A stretch of 64,000 bases of DNA from Marinobacter azerbaijanicus. GTDB lineage: Bacteria > Pseudomonadota > Gammaproteobacteria > Pseudomonadales > Oleiphilaceae. The translations under genes and the position numbers were made by a program. This document shows, in pieces, positions 53,187 through 62,845 of the stretch. The notes under the pieces were generated by a model. That model ran no database searches. It was not told where the DNA came from and worked only from the letters and a program-made list of their open reading frames with translations. The stretch is taken from positions 124,001-188,000 of the forward strand of contig NZ_JASSVS010000002.1 of NCBI RefSeq assembly GCF_030250645.1. Direction: 5' to 3'. How positions within the stretch are numbered: the stretch's first letter is position 1; each line of letters opens with the position of its first letter.

Positions 53187-55112
53187 TCAGATCTCCGTTT
53201 TGGTTCTGCCTTTGCGGTTGATTTCATCAGCCATTAGCTGCTCAAACGCTTCCAGCGGTAAAGTTCCCAAATCTTCACCTTTGCGGGTTCTCACCGCAAC
53301 GGCGTTGTTCTCGACTTCTTTGTCGCCGACAACCACAAGGAAGGGGACTTTGTTAATAGTATGCTCGCGGATTTTAAAGCCGATCTTCTCGTTTCTCAAG
53401 TCGGCATTAACCCTATAGCCAAAGGAATCCCATTTTTTTGCAAGATTCTGGCAATAATCACGCTGATTGTCGGTAATATTCAGTATCGCAATCTGCGTTG
53501 GCGCCAGCCAGGTCGGGAAAGCACCTTCGTATTCCTCAATCAGAATACCAATAAAGCGCTCGAACGATCCCAGAACCGCCCGGTGAAGCATAACGGGCGT
53601 CCTGCGCTCGGAATTGTCTGCGACATATTGCGCTCCAAGGCGCCCCGGCATGGAAAAATCGACCTGAATAGTACCACACTGCCATACCCGGCCGATGCAG
53701 TCTTTCAGTGAAAACTCGATTTTCGGGCCGTAAAAGGCACCTTCGCCCGGCAACAACTCCCAATCAACGCCTTCACGGTTCAGCGCCTCTTCCAGGGCTG
53801 CTTCTGCCTTGTCCCAGACTTCGTCCGAACCAACCCGTTTTTCCGGGCGGGTAGACAACTTGTAGAGAATCTCGGTAAACCCGAAGTCCTCGTAGATCTC
53901 GTGGAGCATCTGGATAAAGTCGGACACTTCCTGCTGGATCGCATCTTCTTCGCAGAAAATATGGGCGTCGTCCTGGGTGAATCCACGCACACGCATCAGG
54001 CCGTGCAACGCACCAGACGCCTCGTTCCGGTGGCAGGAGCCGAATTCCGCCAGACGCAGGGGCAGATCCTTGTAGCTTTTCAGGCCCTGGTTGAACACCT
54101 GCACATGGCAGGGACAGTTCATGGGCTTGATGGCGTAGTCGTGCTTCTCGGACTCCGTGGTAAACATGTCATCCTTGAACTTGTCCCAGTGCCCGGACTT
54201 CTCCCACAGCGCCCTTGAAACCACCTGGGGCGTCTTGATCTCCTGATAGCCGTGCTCATGCTGCTTGCGGCGCATGTACTGCTCGATTTCCTGGTACAGG
54301 GACCAGCCATCCGGATGCCAGAACACCATGCCCGGTGCCTCTTCCTGCATGTGAAACAGGCCCAGCTTCTTGCCGATCTTGCGGTGATCGCGCTTTTCCG
54401 CCTCTTCCAGGCGATGGAGATAGGCCTTGAGGTCTTTCTTGTTGCCCCAGGCGGTACCGTATACCCGCTGCAACTGCTCGTTGCTGGTATCACCGCGCCA
54501 GTAGGCACCGGCGACCTTGGTCAGCTTGAAGGCCTTGAGCTTGCCGGTGCTGGGCACATGGGGCCCCCGGCACAGGTCGATAAAGTCGCCCTGGCGGTAA
54601 AACGACAGATCCTCGTCGCCGGGGATATCCTCGATGATGCGAACCTTGTATTCCTCGCCCATTTCATCAAACAGGCGCACAGCTTCATCACGGGACATGA
54701 CTGAACGGTGGACAGGAATATCCTGTTTCGCCAGCTCTTCCATGCGCTTCTCGATCCGCGCCAGATCTTCATTGGTAAATGGACGATCGAACTTGAAATC
54801 GTAATAGAACCCGTTATCCACAACCGGGCCGATAGTGACCTGGGCTGAGGGAAACAGTTCCTTGACGGCCATCGCCAGCAGGTGGGCGGTGGAGTGGCGA
54901 ATAATATCAACACCGTCTTCATCCCGCTCGGTAACGATGGCGAGATCAGCGTCTTCGTCGATGGTGAAACTGGTATCAACCAGCGTGCCATTAACCCGGC
55001 CGGCAATAGCGGCCTTGGCAAGACCGGCCCCGATGTCTGCGGCAACATCGTGAACGGTTACTGGTTCGGCAAAACTGCGGTGACTGCCATCCGGCAGGGT
55101 AACAACAGGCAT
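53187..55112 (-). CDS. thrS: Threonyl-tRNA synthetase
   Basis: 641 residues from the ATG at 55112 with AAGGAG six bases upstream (frame upstream to 55181 rejected). TGS domain ([24 protein letters not shown]), editing domain with [11 protein letters not shown], and class II catalytic core: [10 protein letters not shown] (zinc Cys), [31 protein letters not shown], and motif 3 [22 protein letters not shown]-terminal anticodon-binding domain. First gene of the thrS-infC-rpmI-rplT-pheST-ihfA block. Confidence 0.97.
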   Translation of the reverse strand: MPVVTLPDGSHRSFAEPVTVHDVAADIGAGLAKAAIAGRVNGTLVDTSFTIDEDADLAIVTERDEDGVDIIRHSTAHLLAMAVKELFPSAQVTIGPVVDNGFYYDFKFDRPFTNEDLARIEKRMEELAKQDIPVHRSVMSRDEAVRLFDEMGEEYKVRIIEDIPGDEDLSFYRQGDFIDLCRGPHVPSTGKLKAFKLTKVAGAYWRGDTSNEQLQRVYGTAWGNKKDLKAYLHRLEEAEKRDHRKIGKKLGLFHMQEEAPGMVFWHPDGWSLYQEIEQYMRRKQHEHGYQEIKTPQVVSRALWEKSGHWDKFKDDMFTTESEKHDYAIKPMNCPCHVQVFNQGLKSYKDLPLRLAEFGSCHRNEASGALHGLMRVRGFTQDDAHIFCEEDAIQQEVSDFIQMLHEIYEDFGFTEILYKLSTRPEKRVGSDEVWDKAEAALEEALNREGVDWELLPGEGAFYGPKIEFSLKDCIGRVWQCGTIQVDFSMPGRLGAQYVADNSERRTPVMLHRAVLGSFERFIGILIEEYEGAFPTWLAPTQIAILNITDNQRDYCQNLAKKWDSFGYRVNADLRNEKIGFKIREHTINKVPFLVVVGDKEVENNAVAVRTRKGEDLGTLPLEAFEQLMADEINRKGRTKTEI

Positions 55113-55213
55113 AATTGGCTCCTTGAGTCTCAGAGGTGATCCGTACCAAAGACCACATGTTGACGGTTGGCCGCGACACAAACCGCGGACCGTTGCGCGC
55201 AGGAGTTTAACAG

Positions 55214-55246
55214 AAAAAAGCCCGGCAGGTTAATGCCGGGCTTTTT
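55214..55246 (-). terminator. Terminator of the TRAP-TAXI operon
   Basis: AAAAAAGCCCGGCA / TGCCGGGCTTTTT with a GGTTAA loop, 8 bp after the permease stop and upstream of thrS; A- and T-runs on both sides. Confidence 0.92.
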
Positions 55247-55253
55247 GGGATGG

Positions 55254-57854
55254 CTACAAGTTGTAAGCGCTTGCCTCCTCGGGTGTCCGTCGCCTTAACT
55301 GGCCGAAGGCTACAAGGCCGAGGAGGATGAGTGAGGGGATGAACATAAGCTCTTTGGGTGGACGCTCGTTTTCAACCTGAACGGAATCGATGGTCCAGCC
55401 AAAGCTGATTCCGGCGTCTTCCGCAGGGCTGCCGAAGCCCACAAAATCCACCACCATCTTGTCACCATCGCGGGAGAGTTCCAGCCCCGCCTCCATCAGT
55501 CTTTCATGAGGGGTATCGGCTGCCGGTAAAGGCAGGCTCAGATAGGTCGATACCTCATCACCATCCAAGGCCATGCCGGACGCCTGCAGAACGATGGACT
55601 CGCCAGCAGGAACATTCTCAACATGTTCAACCACTTCGGATCCCGGACGGTCCTCCGTTGCCGGATAGACCATATCCCACCAGTAGCCCGGGCGGAAAAG
55701 AGTGAACGTGATCAGCAACAGCAGCGCCGACTCCCATTTATAGCTCTTGGTAAACCAGTAGCCCTGGGTGGCTGCAGAGAACACGAGCATGGCCGTTACC
55801 GCACTGGCGATGGTAACCAGAAGGTCAAGCCACCCTGTCAGCCCGATAAGCAACAACTGGTTGTTGAAGATAAACATGAACGGAAGAATGGCGGTCCGGA
55901 TATCATAGGTGAAGCCCTGGATACCCGTTCGTATCGGATCCGCACCGGATATGGCAGCCGCCGCGTAGGCGGCCAGCCCCACGGGCGGCGTATCATCCGC
56001 CAGTATGCCGAAGTAGAACACAAACAGGTGGACCGCGATGAGCGGCACCAACAGTCCATTCTGCGCGCCCAGGGTGACTATGACCGGCGCCATCAGAGTG
56101 GAAACCACGATGTAATTGGCGGTGGTGGGCAACCCCATGCCGAGAATCAGGCTGATAATGGCGGTAAAGATCAGCATCAGCAGCAGGTTGCCGCCTGAGA
56201 TGAACTCCACAAACTGGGTCATCACCAGGCCAATGCCGGTCAGTGTCACCGTACCGACCACGATACCAGCTGTCGCTGTCGCCACGCCGATACCGACCAT
56301 GTTCCGGGCACCTGTAACCAGCGAATGCGTCAGATCCAAGAAACCGGTTTTTGTTTCAGCCAGGAAATGACCGTTCTTGCGGAAAAAGGCCTTCAGAGGC
56401 TGCTGGGTAATGACGATGAAAATCATGAATACCGTGGCCCAGAAGGCAGACAGTTGGGGAGAGAAACGTTCAACTGTCAGACACCAGACCAGAACCACCA
56501 CGGGCAACAGGAAGTAAAGGCCCGTCTTGACCGTCGGCCCGACCTCCGGCAGCGTATCCATTGCTGAATCAGGGTCATCCTGTTCGAGAACAGGAAAGCG
56601 CGTGGAATACCAGACCAGCCCTATATAGACAAAAAGCAGTAAGGGTCCCAACACCCACACAGCTGCCTCGCCAAGCACCACCTTCAGCCAGCCAATGCCG
56701 TAATAGACAATGAACGTAAGGGCACTCAGCCCAAGCAGGATCACAACCCAGTTGAGCATGCGCTGGGCCAGGGTCGGACGATCAAGCCGCTCAATCCCTT
56801 TCATCTTCAGCTTGCAGGCTTCCAGGTGAACGATATAGATCAGTGCCACGTAGGAAATCATCGCCGGCAGAATCGCGTGCTTGATAACCTCCAGATAGGA
56901 AATTCCCACATACTCGACCATCAGGAAGGCGGCCGCACCCATGATAGGAGGCGTCAGCTGTCCGTTGGTGGAAGCGGCCACCTCAACGGCGCCTGCTTTG
57001 GTAGCGGGAAAGCCTACCCTCTTCATCAGCGGGATGGTAAACGTACCGGTGGTGACCACGTTGGCAATGGACGAACCGGAAATCACGCCACTCAAACCGC
57101 TGGAAACGACAGCGGCCTTGGCGGGCCCGCCACGCATGTGACCGAGCATGGCATAGGCAACCTGAATAAAGTAGTTGCCTGCCCCGGCGCGCTCCAGCAG
57201 CGCACCAAAGAGAACGAACAGGAAAACAAAGCTGGTGGAGACACCCAGGGCAACACCGAATACACCCTCGGTGCCCAACCACATATGGGAGGAAAGCTTG
57301 CTCAGGCTTGCACCCTTGTGGGAAATGACATCGGGCATATACGGCCCGGCCAGTGCATAGATAAGGAAGACACCGGCCACAATAGTCAGCGGCAACCCCA
57401 GGGCCCGACGGGTAGCCTCCAGGAGCAACACAATGCCGCCCAGGGCGACGATCAGATCCTGGGTTATAGGCGCGCCTGGTCGTGTCGACAGCTCTTCGTA
57501 AAAGAAAAACAGATAAGAAGCTGCGAAGGCAGCTGCCAGTGCAAGAATCCAGTCATAGAAAGGCACATGATCCACATGCCGGCCGCGAATCATCGGGTAG
57601 GCAGAAAAAGCCAGGAAGGTGGCAAATGCCAAGTGAATAGACCGTGATTCCGTCGAGTTAAAAACGCCGAACTCGACGATATAAGGAAGCGGCGATGCTA
57701 TCCATAGCTGGAAAAGTGACCAAAGCAGAGGAACAACAAAGAGTATCTTGGCAGCCATGCCGGTTGCAGCTCTTCCACCGGTTTCGGTCTGGAGAACCTC
57801 TGCAACTTTTGCGCTGTCGATCTTGTCCCCGGCTCTCGGTTCGCTATTGGCCAT
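55254..57854 (-). CDS. TRAP transporter fused permease (4TM/12TM) with C-terminal DUF3394
   Basis: 866 residues; DctQ-like small and DctM-like large subunits in one chain, typical of TAXI-type TRAP systems. Many helices from residue ~35 to ~690; DctM hallmarks are SGVISGSSIANVVTTGTFTIPLMKRVGF, NGQLTPPIMGAAAFLMVEY, GMGLPTTANYIVVSTLMAPVI and DDTPPVGLAAYAAAAIS. The last ~150 residues (ESIVLQASGMALDGDEVSTYLSLPLP ... GRDGDKMVVDFVGFGSPAEDAG-like) form the DUF3394 domain and end with one more helix. Ion-coupled import; substrate unknown (family members take glutamate, 2-oxoglutarate or other acids). 87 bp after the TAXI gene. Confidence 0.93.
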   Translation of the reverse strand: MANSEPRAGDKIDSAKVAEVLQTETGGRAATGMAAKILFVVPLLWSLFQLWIASPLPYIVEFGVFNSTESRSIHLAFATFLAFSAYPMIRGRHVDHVPFYDWILALAAAFAASYLFFFYEELSTRPGAPITQDLIVALGGIVLLLEATRRALGLPLTIVAGVFLIYALAGPYMPDVISHKGASLSKLSSHMWLGTEGVFGVALGVSTSFVFLFVLFGALLERAGAGNYFIQVAYAMLGHMRGGPAKAAVVSSGLSGVISGSSIANVVTTGTFTIPLMKRVGFPATKAGAVEVAASTNGQLTPPIMGAAAFLMVEYVGISYLEVIKHAILPAMISYVALIYIVHLEACKLKMKGIERLDRPTLAQRMLNWVVILLGLSALTFIVYYGIGWLKVVLGEAAVWVLGPLLLFVYIGLVWYSTRFPVLEQDDPDSAMDTLPEVGPTVKTGLYFLLPVVVLVWCLTVERFSPQLSAFWATVFMIFIVITQQPLKAFFRKNGHFLAETKTGFLDLTHSLVTGARNMVGIGVATATAGIVVGTVTLTGIGLVMTQFVEFISGGNLLLMLIFTAIISLILGMGLPTTANYIVVSTLMAPVIVTLGAQNGLLVPLIAVHLFVFYFGILADDTPPVGLAAYAAAAISGADPIRTGIQGFTYDIRTAILPFMFIFNNQLLLIGLTGWLDLLVTIASAVTAMLVFSAATQGYWFTKSYKWESALLLLITFTLFRPGYWWDMVYPATEDRPGSEVVEHVENVPAGESIVLQASGMALDGDEVSTYLSLPLPAADTPHERLMEAGLELSRDGDKMVVDFVGFGSPAEDAGISFGWTIDSVQVENERPPKELMFIPSLILLGLVAFGQLRRRTPEEASAYNL

Positions 57855-57892
57855 ATCTGGATCCTGTAAGAATATAGCGGGTCGGAGATCAA

Positions 57893-57926
57893 AACACCGC
57901 AGGCTGGCCTGCCTGCGGTGTGGTTT
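57893..57926 (-). terminator. Hairpin between TAXI binding-protein and permease genes
   Basis: ACACCGCAGGC / GCCTGCGGTGT with a 6-base loop, flanked by AAAA and TTTTT. Within an operon it may reduce permease expression relative to the binding protein, as a partial terminator or mRNA stabiliser. Confidence 0.65.
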
Positions 57927-57941
57927 TTACCGGTTACAGGA

Positions 57942-58925
57942 TCAGTCGATCAGGCCGGCTTCTTTATAGTACTTCTTGGCGCCCGGGTGCAGGGGCGCAC
58001 TCAGGGCATCGGACACCATTTCTTCCTTTTCCAGGTTGGCGAACGCAGGGTGCAGGCGCTTGAAGCTGTCAAAATTCTCAAAAACGGCTTTGACGACTTC
58101 ATAAACAACATCCTCGGACACGTCCGTGGATGAAACAAACGTTGCGGCAACACCAAAGGTGGTTACGTCGTTATCAGTTCCCCTGTACATACCACCCGGG
58201 ATAACGGCTTTACGATAGTAGGGATTATCGTCAATGAGCTTCTCTGTGGCTTTGTTATCCACACTAACGATAACACTGTCACAGGAGGTGGTTGCTTCCT
58301 TGATCGCACCGGAGGGGTGACCAACGGTATAGAAGAAAGCGTCAATGTTGCCGTCACACAGGGCCTGGGACTGCTCAGCCGCTTTCAGTTCCGCGGCCAG
58401 GGAAAACTTGTCCATGGTCCAGCCCATTTCGTCCATCAGCACCTCGGCGGTCGCGCGCTGACCGGAGCCGGGGTTACCGACCGACACCCGCTTGCCTTCA
58501 AGATCCTCAAACGTCTTGATGCCAGAGCCCTTGCTGGCAACAACCGTGAATGGCTCCGGATGCAGTGAGAATACGGCCCGAAGCTTTTCGTTCTTTCCGT
58601 CGTCCTCAAACTGACTGGTGCCGTTATAGGCATGGTATTGCCAGTCAGACTGGGCAACGGCAAGATCAAGTTCGCCCTGGCGAATCGCATTGAGGTTATA
58701 GACCGAACCACCGGTACTCTCAACAGAGCAGCGAATACCGTGTTCTTTACGATCCATATTGACCAGGCGGCAGATTGCCCCGCCCGCCGGATAGTAAACA
58801 CCGGTTACACCACCCGTTCCGATAGTAACGAACTGCTGTTCCTGCGCGTTAACCGCTGTTGAGGTCGCTCCGAAGCTGACCGCAGCTGCAACCGCAAGTG
58901 CAGAGAATTTCTGTTTCAGTGCCAT
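57942..58925 (-). CDS. TAXI family TRAP solute-binding protein
   Basis: 327 residues. Signal peptide ([22 protein letters not shown]) then the TAXI signature [25 protein letters not shown], followed by [33 protein letters not shown] and [27 protein letters not shown]. Delivers ligand to the fused permease encoded downstream. First gene of the operon. Confidence 0.95.
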   Translation of the reverse strand: MALKQKFSALAVAAAVSFGATSTAVNAQEQQFVTIGTGGVTGVYYPAGGAICRLVNMDRKEHGIRCSVESTGGSVYNLNAIRQGELDLAVAQSDWQYHAYNGTSQFEDDGKNEKLRAVFSLHPEPFTVVASKGSGIKTFEDLEGKRVSVGNPGSGQRATAEVLMDEMGWTMDKFSLAAELKAAEQSQALCDGNIDAFFYTVGHPSGAIKEATTSCDSVIVSVDNKATEKLIDDNPYYRKAVIPGGMYRGTDNDVTTFGVAATFVSSTDVSEDVVYEVVKAVFENFDSFKRLHPAFANLEKEEMVSDALSAPLHPGAKKYYKEAGLID

Positions 58926-59063
58926 AACGTTTCCCTTTTGTGTTCGTTTTTGCTTTTTTTGGCCTGTGCCACAACACAGGCACTTTCCACGTTCGCCTTA
59001 AAACATAGACCACTTTGCGTCATAAATAAAGCGAGGATTGGCACGCTAAGCACTTGAGCGAAC

Positions 59064-59096
59064 AACAAAAAAGCCCGCAGAGCGGGCTTTTTTGTT
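59064..59096. terminator. Terminator downstream of the MMPL gene
   Basis: Perfect 15-bp stem AACAAAAAAGCCCGC / GCGGGCTTTTTTGTT around AGA, 15 bp past the MMPL stop; works on either strand. Confidence 0.92.
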
Positions 59097-59111
59097 CAGG
59101 CTGGCGAGATA

Positions 59112-61496
59112 TTATTTGCTCGCGCGCGCCTTGGCAACCATGCGATCCGGGCGCAGCAGGAAGCGCGCCAGGGCCGGCAGCAGCCAGATGGAGCCAACCA
59201 TGTTCCAGATGAACATGAAGAACAACAGCAGCCCCATATCGGCCTGGAACTTGATGGGTGAGAAGATCCAGGTCACCACACCAATACCCAGAGTGGCACC
59301 CGTAAAGATAACGGCCTTACCGGTAGACCTCAGGGTTTCGAAATAGGCTTCCTGGAGTGTCTTGCCCTCCAGCAGGAACTTTTCGAGCTTGCTGTAGATA
59401 TAAATGCCGTAGTCAACACCTATACCCACGCCCAGGGCAATAACAGGCAGGGTCGCCACTTTGATACCGATACCGGACACCGCCATGATAGCCTCAGCCA
59501 GAATGGAAGTGAGCCCCAGCGGAATCAGGATACACAGCACCGCCCGGATCGACCGGAAGGTCAGCAAGCACAGTGAGGCAACCACGCCATAGACGAAGAT
59601 CAGCATCATGTTCTTGGCGCTGGAGATAACGTCGTTGGTCGCCGCTTCCACGCCTGCGTTACCAGCCGCCAGCAGGAATTTGAAATCTTCATTGTTATGG
59701 TTGCTGGCAAACTCCTCAACACGCTCAGTCACTGTCTCCAGCGTTTCCGCCTTGTGATCCTCAAGGAAAACAAGTACGGGCGTAAGGTCGCAGTTGGTGT
59801 TGATCAGGCCGGCAGGGGCTTCCCTGATGGAAGCATTGATGATGGTCTGGTTGCGGGATATTTCATACCACTTCCAGTTACCCTCGTTCAGCGCCTTTGT
59901 AACCAGTTTGGACACATTTGCCAGCGACGCGGACGACTGAACGCCCGGCGTGTTCTGCAGCTCCCACTGCAGCGTATCCATGGCGCGAAGAACATTGTAC
60001 TGGGTACACTGCTCTTCTTTGGTTTTCACCATCACCACCAACACGTCAGCACTTGTCGAGTAGTTCTCGATAATGAAGGCATTATCCTTGTTGTAGCGCG
60101 AGTCAGCTCTCAGCTCCGGCGCGCCCTGATCAAGATCGCCAACCTTCAGATCCTGCTTGTAATACAGGCCAAGTCCCAGACCGATCACTGCAATCAGCAG
60201 TGAAATCGGAGCCACACCCGGGTGCGCAAAGTAAGACATGATGCGCCATTTGCGGTCCTGCTTCTCACCGTGATTCTGCACATGGCGAACGCCACCCTTG
60301 GAGATGCCAAGGTAGGACATGATCAGTACGTGCAACACCAGGTTGGTCAGGATAACAAACGCCACACCGATACCCGCTGCAACGGCGAGATCCCGGATTA
60401 CATCGATTTCAATGAAAATCAGGGTCAGGAAACCGAAGGCATCGGAAATCAGGGCCAACATACCCGGGATATAAAGCGCCCGGAATGCCAGTCGCGCTGC
60501 GGTAATGGCATCAAATCCTTTTGCCGCTTCCACTGCCATGGCGTTGACGATCTGAACGCCATGACTGATACCAATGGCGAACACCAGGAACGGAACAAGC
60601 ACGGAGTATGGGTCCAGACCGTAGCCCAGCAACCGCAATGTACCCAGTTGCAGGAACACAGCGATGATGGAAGTAAACACCGGCACCAGCGTCCCGGTAA
60701 TGCAACGGGAGTAACCATACAGCAGCAGTGTGGTCAGAATGATTGTGATACCGGCAAACCAGGCAATGGAGCCGATACCCTCAATCAGGTCGCCCACTTT
60801 CTTGGCAAAGCCAACAATATGGATATCAATGTTCGGATTCTGGGCTTCGTACTTGTCCCGTATCTTCTCTTCCAGCTGACGCGAGAACTCACCGTAGTCC
60901 AGAGGCTCGCCAGTCTCCGGGTTGTTTTCGTACAGTGGCGCGTAAACAATCGTTGACTTGAAGTTGTCCGAAATCAGGCGCCCTACCTCGTTTGACCTGA
61001 GCACGTTCTGACGCAGTTGCTCAAGGCTCTCCCGGGAACCATCGTAGTTGTCCGGGATGACGGTACCGCCCTGAAAGCCCTGCTCGGTTACTTCCACCCA
61101 GCGAACATTGGAGGTCCAGAGCGATTTAAGCCCGGAGCGATCCACCCCATTGAGATAGAAAACCTCGTCAGTGATCTGCTTGAGGGTTTCCATGTATTCC
61201 GCGGTGAAGATATCGCCCTCTTCCACCTCTACGGCGATACGAACGAAGTTCCCCAGGTTTTCCAGGTCGTTCCGGTGCTCCAGCATATTGACGATGTAAG
61301 GATGCTCCAGCGGTATCATCCGCTCGAAACTGGCATCCGGCTGGATCTTGACGGCGTTATAGCCAAGGAACAGGGTCAAGAAGAAAAATGCAATCAGGAT
61401 GATCGCCCGATTGTTGAAGATCAGCCGTTCCAGGAACGGTTCTGCCTTCGGCGTAGTCAGGTAATGCTCGCCCTTGTCATGCTTCGGGTTCGACAT
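59112..61496 (-). CDS. MMPL/RND-superfamily exporter
   Basis: 794 residues, two repeats of one helix, a large periplasmic domain and five helices. Early AIILIAFFFLTLFLGYNAVKIQPDASFERMIP, mid LVPVFTSIIAVFLQLGTLRLLGYGLDPYSVLVPFLVFAIGISHGVQIVNA (proton-relay-type helix) and the repeated late GLTSILAEAIMAVSGIGIKVATLPVIALGVGIGVDYGIYIYSKLE. Members move lipids or hydrophobic molecules. With YCF48-like and DUF1329 genes upstream it forms a conserved marine gammaproteobacterial cluster for an undefined lipidic substrate. Starts 46 bp after the YCF48-like gene. Confidence 0.92.
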   Translation of the reverse strand: MSNPKHDKGEHYLTTPKAEPFLERLIFNNRAIILIAFFFLTLFLGYNAVKIQPDASFERMIPLEHPYIVNMLEHRNDLENLGNFVRIAVEVEEGDIFTAEYMETLKQITDEVFYLNGVDRSGLKSLWTSNVRWVEVTEQGFQGGTVIPDNYDGSRESLEQLRQNVLRSNEVGRLISDNFKSTIVYAPLYENNPETGEPLDYGEFSRQLEEKIRDKYEAQNPNIDIHIVGFAKKVGDLIEGIGSIAWFAGITIILTTLLLYGYSRCITGTLVPVFTSIIAVFLQLGTLRLLGYGLDPYSVLVPFLVFAIGISHGVQIVNAMAVEAAKGFDAITAARLAFRALYIPGMLALISDAFGFLTLIFIEIDVIRDLAVAAGIGVAFVILTNLVLHVLIMSYLGISKGGVRHVQNHGEKQDRKWRIMSYFAHPGVAPISLLIAVIGLGLGLYYKQDLKVGDLDQGAPELRADSRYNKDNAFIIENYSTSADVLVVMVKTKEEQCTQYNVLRAMDTLQWELQNTPGVQSSASLANVSKLVTKALNEGNWKWYEISRNQTIINASIREAPAGLINTNCDLTPVLVFLEDHKAETLETVTERVEEFASNHNNEDFKFLLAAGNAGVEAATNDVISSAKNMMLIFVYGVVASLCLLTFRSIRAVLCILIPLGLTSILAEAIMAVSGIGIKVATLPVIALGVGIGVDYGIYIYSKLEKFLLEGKTLQEAYFETLRSTGKAVIFTGATLGIGVVTWIFSPIKFQADMGLLLFFMFIWNMVGSIWLLPALARFLLRPDRMVAKARASK

Positions 61497-61542
61497 TCAA
61501 AAGCCCCTCTCGTTTTCAATCTGTTGGTGCCGCATCAGGGCG

Positions 61543-62691
61543 TTATTGAAGATCCTTGCCGCGTGCATCGGTGTGCTTGACGCCACCCTCACCCACGAGC
61601 AGAAGATTGGTTCCAGATACCGGGACAACGTCCATCACACCCTCCCGGTCGTCCCGGGAATAGGGCCGGAATGTTTCGCCGCCATTTGTGCTCATCAGAA
61701 CCGTACCACCGTTACCAACAAGGGTAATTCTGCCATCGTCCGAGACCGCGCCATCATTGAGCGTTGCGCCAGCCTCATTCGGGACAACTTTCCAGCTCCG
61801 GCCCAGATCGGTGGAGAGAAACATATTGCCGCGCAGGCCGAACGCCAGAATCTCATTAATCTGGCCCGTGCCAATGGCACCAAACAGTGAACCTTCATAG
61901 GGACTTTCACGCTTTTCCCAGCTCTCGCCGCCATCAACGGAAACAAAGATCAGCCCTGCTTCACCCACGATGACCAGCGCTCCGCCGGTGATCCGGGTGA
62001 TGCTATTGAGGTGAAAGCCGGTAGGGTTTTCGACCCGGGGAGACCAGTCACGCCAGCTTTCACCACCATCGGTGGTGCGCAGAAACATGCCGTAGGCACC
62101 CACTACAAAACCGTGGTTTTCATTTTCAAACCAGACATCGAGAAGCGGGTTAACCGGACCGATCTCGAGATCGGATTCCAGATTCTCCATCGAGAAATAC
62201 AGGTCATCCAGAGCCCACTCAAGATCCGCCTTTTCCTCCTCCGGCGCTTCTTCGATTTCCTGCTCAAGCTCTTCTATCTGCTCCTGCCGGCTCTCAATGG
62301 CCAGCTCTGCAGCCTTGATACCGGTCAACTGGAGTTCCCAGCTCTCGCCTGCATCGTTTGAATGTAAAACGACGCCGCTATGACCCACTGCCCAGCCGTG
62401 GGTGTCTGTGCCAAAGTCAACGCCCGTCAGGGTCACACGGACCGGAACTTCGCCTTGCGTCCAGGTTTCACCCTGATCATCGGAAAAAATGATATGACCA
62501 CGTTCACCAGCCGCCACGATACGCTCGCCTGCGCGGTCAGCGTCGGTGAGCAGATTCTCCGGTGCAAGCATTGTGGGCCGGGAAGGGGTTTCGATGATAT
62601 CTGCAAGCGCAAACACCGAGGGCGCAGACATTGCCATGGATACTCCAAGACAGGCTGCTCCCAGAGTCTTGCACATCAACCTTGTAGCCAT
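61543..62691 (-). CDS. YCF48-like exported beta-propeller protein
   Basis: 382 residues. Signal peptide (LGAACLGVSMAMSAPSVFALA), then BNR/Asp-box repeats (SDDQGETWTQG, SNDAGESWELQ, TTDGGESWRDW, SVDGGESWEKR, STDLGRSWKVV, STNGGETFRPY), six visible, forming a propeller like YCF48/HCF136. A Glu-rich coiled coil (about residues 125-170) is inserted after the second repeat. In this cluster it is likely a periplasmic partner of the MMPL exporter and DUF1329 protein. Confidence 0.9.
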   Translation of the reverse strand: MATRLMCKTLGAACLGVSMAMSAPSVFALADIIETPSRPTMLAPENLLTDADRAGERIVAAGERGHIIFSDDQGETWTQGEVPVRVTLTGVDFGTDTHGWAVGHSGVVLHSNDAGESWELQLTGIKAAELAIESRQEQIEELEQEIEEAPEEEKADLEWALDDLYFSMENLESDLEIGPVNPLLDVWFENENHGFVVGAYGMFLRTTDGGESWRDWSPRVENPTGFHLNSITRITGGALVIVGEAGLIFVSVDGGESWEKRESPYEGSLFGAIGTGQINEILAFGLRGNMFLSTDLGRSWKVVPNEAGATLNDGAVSDDGRITLVGNGGTVLMSTNGGETFRPYSRDDREGVMDVVPVSGTNLLLVGEGGVKHTDARGKDLQ

Positions 62692-62760
62692 TCAGATTGC
62701 CTATATGTTGTATTGAACTGTGTCACTCTGATTTCGCCGGCAATACCGGCGGATACTATG

Positions 62761-62794
62761 AATATACCGGCGGCCTTCCGACCACCGGTATATT
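62761..62794. repeat. 10-bp inverted repeat in the DUF1329-YCF48 spacer
   Basis: AATATACCGG (62761-62770) and CCGGTATATT (62785-62794) pair; a further ATACCGGCGG copy lies at about 62743. No T-run on the minus strand. Probably an intra-operon mRNA structure. Confidence 0.55.
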
Positions 62795-62845
62795 CGTCGC
62801 CATCCGTCTCTGGCGAAAATCGTTTCCAACCAAAAGGCGCCGACG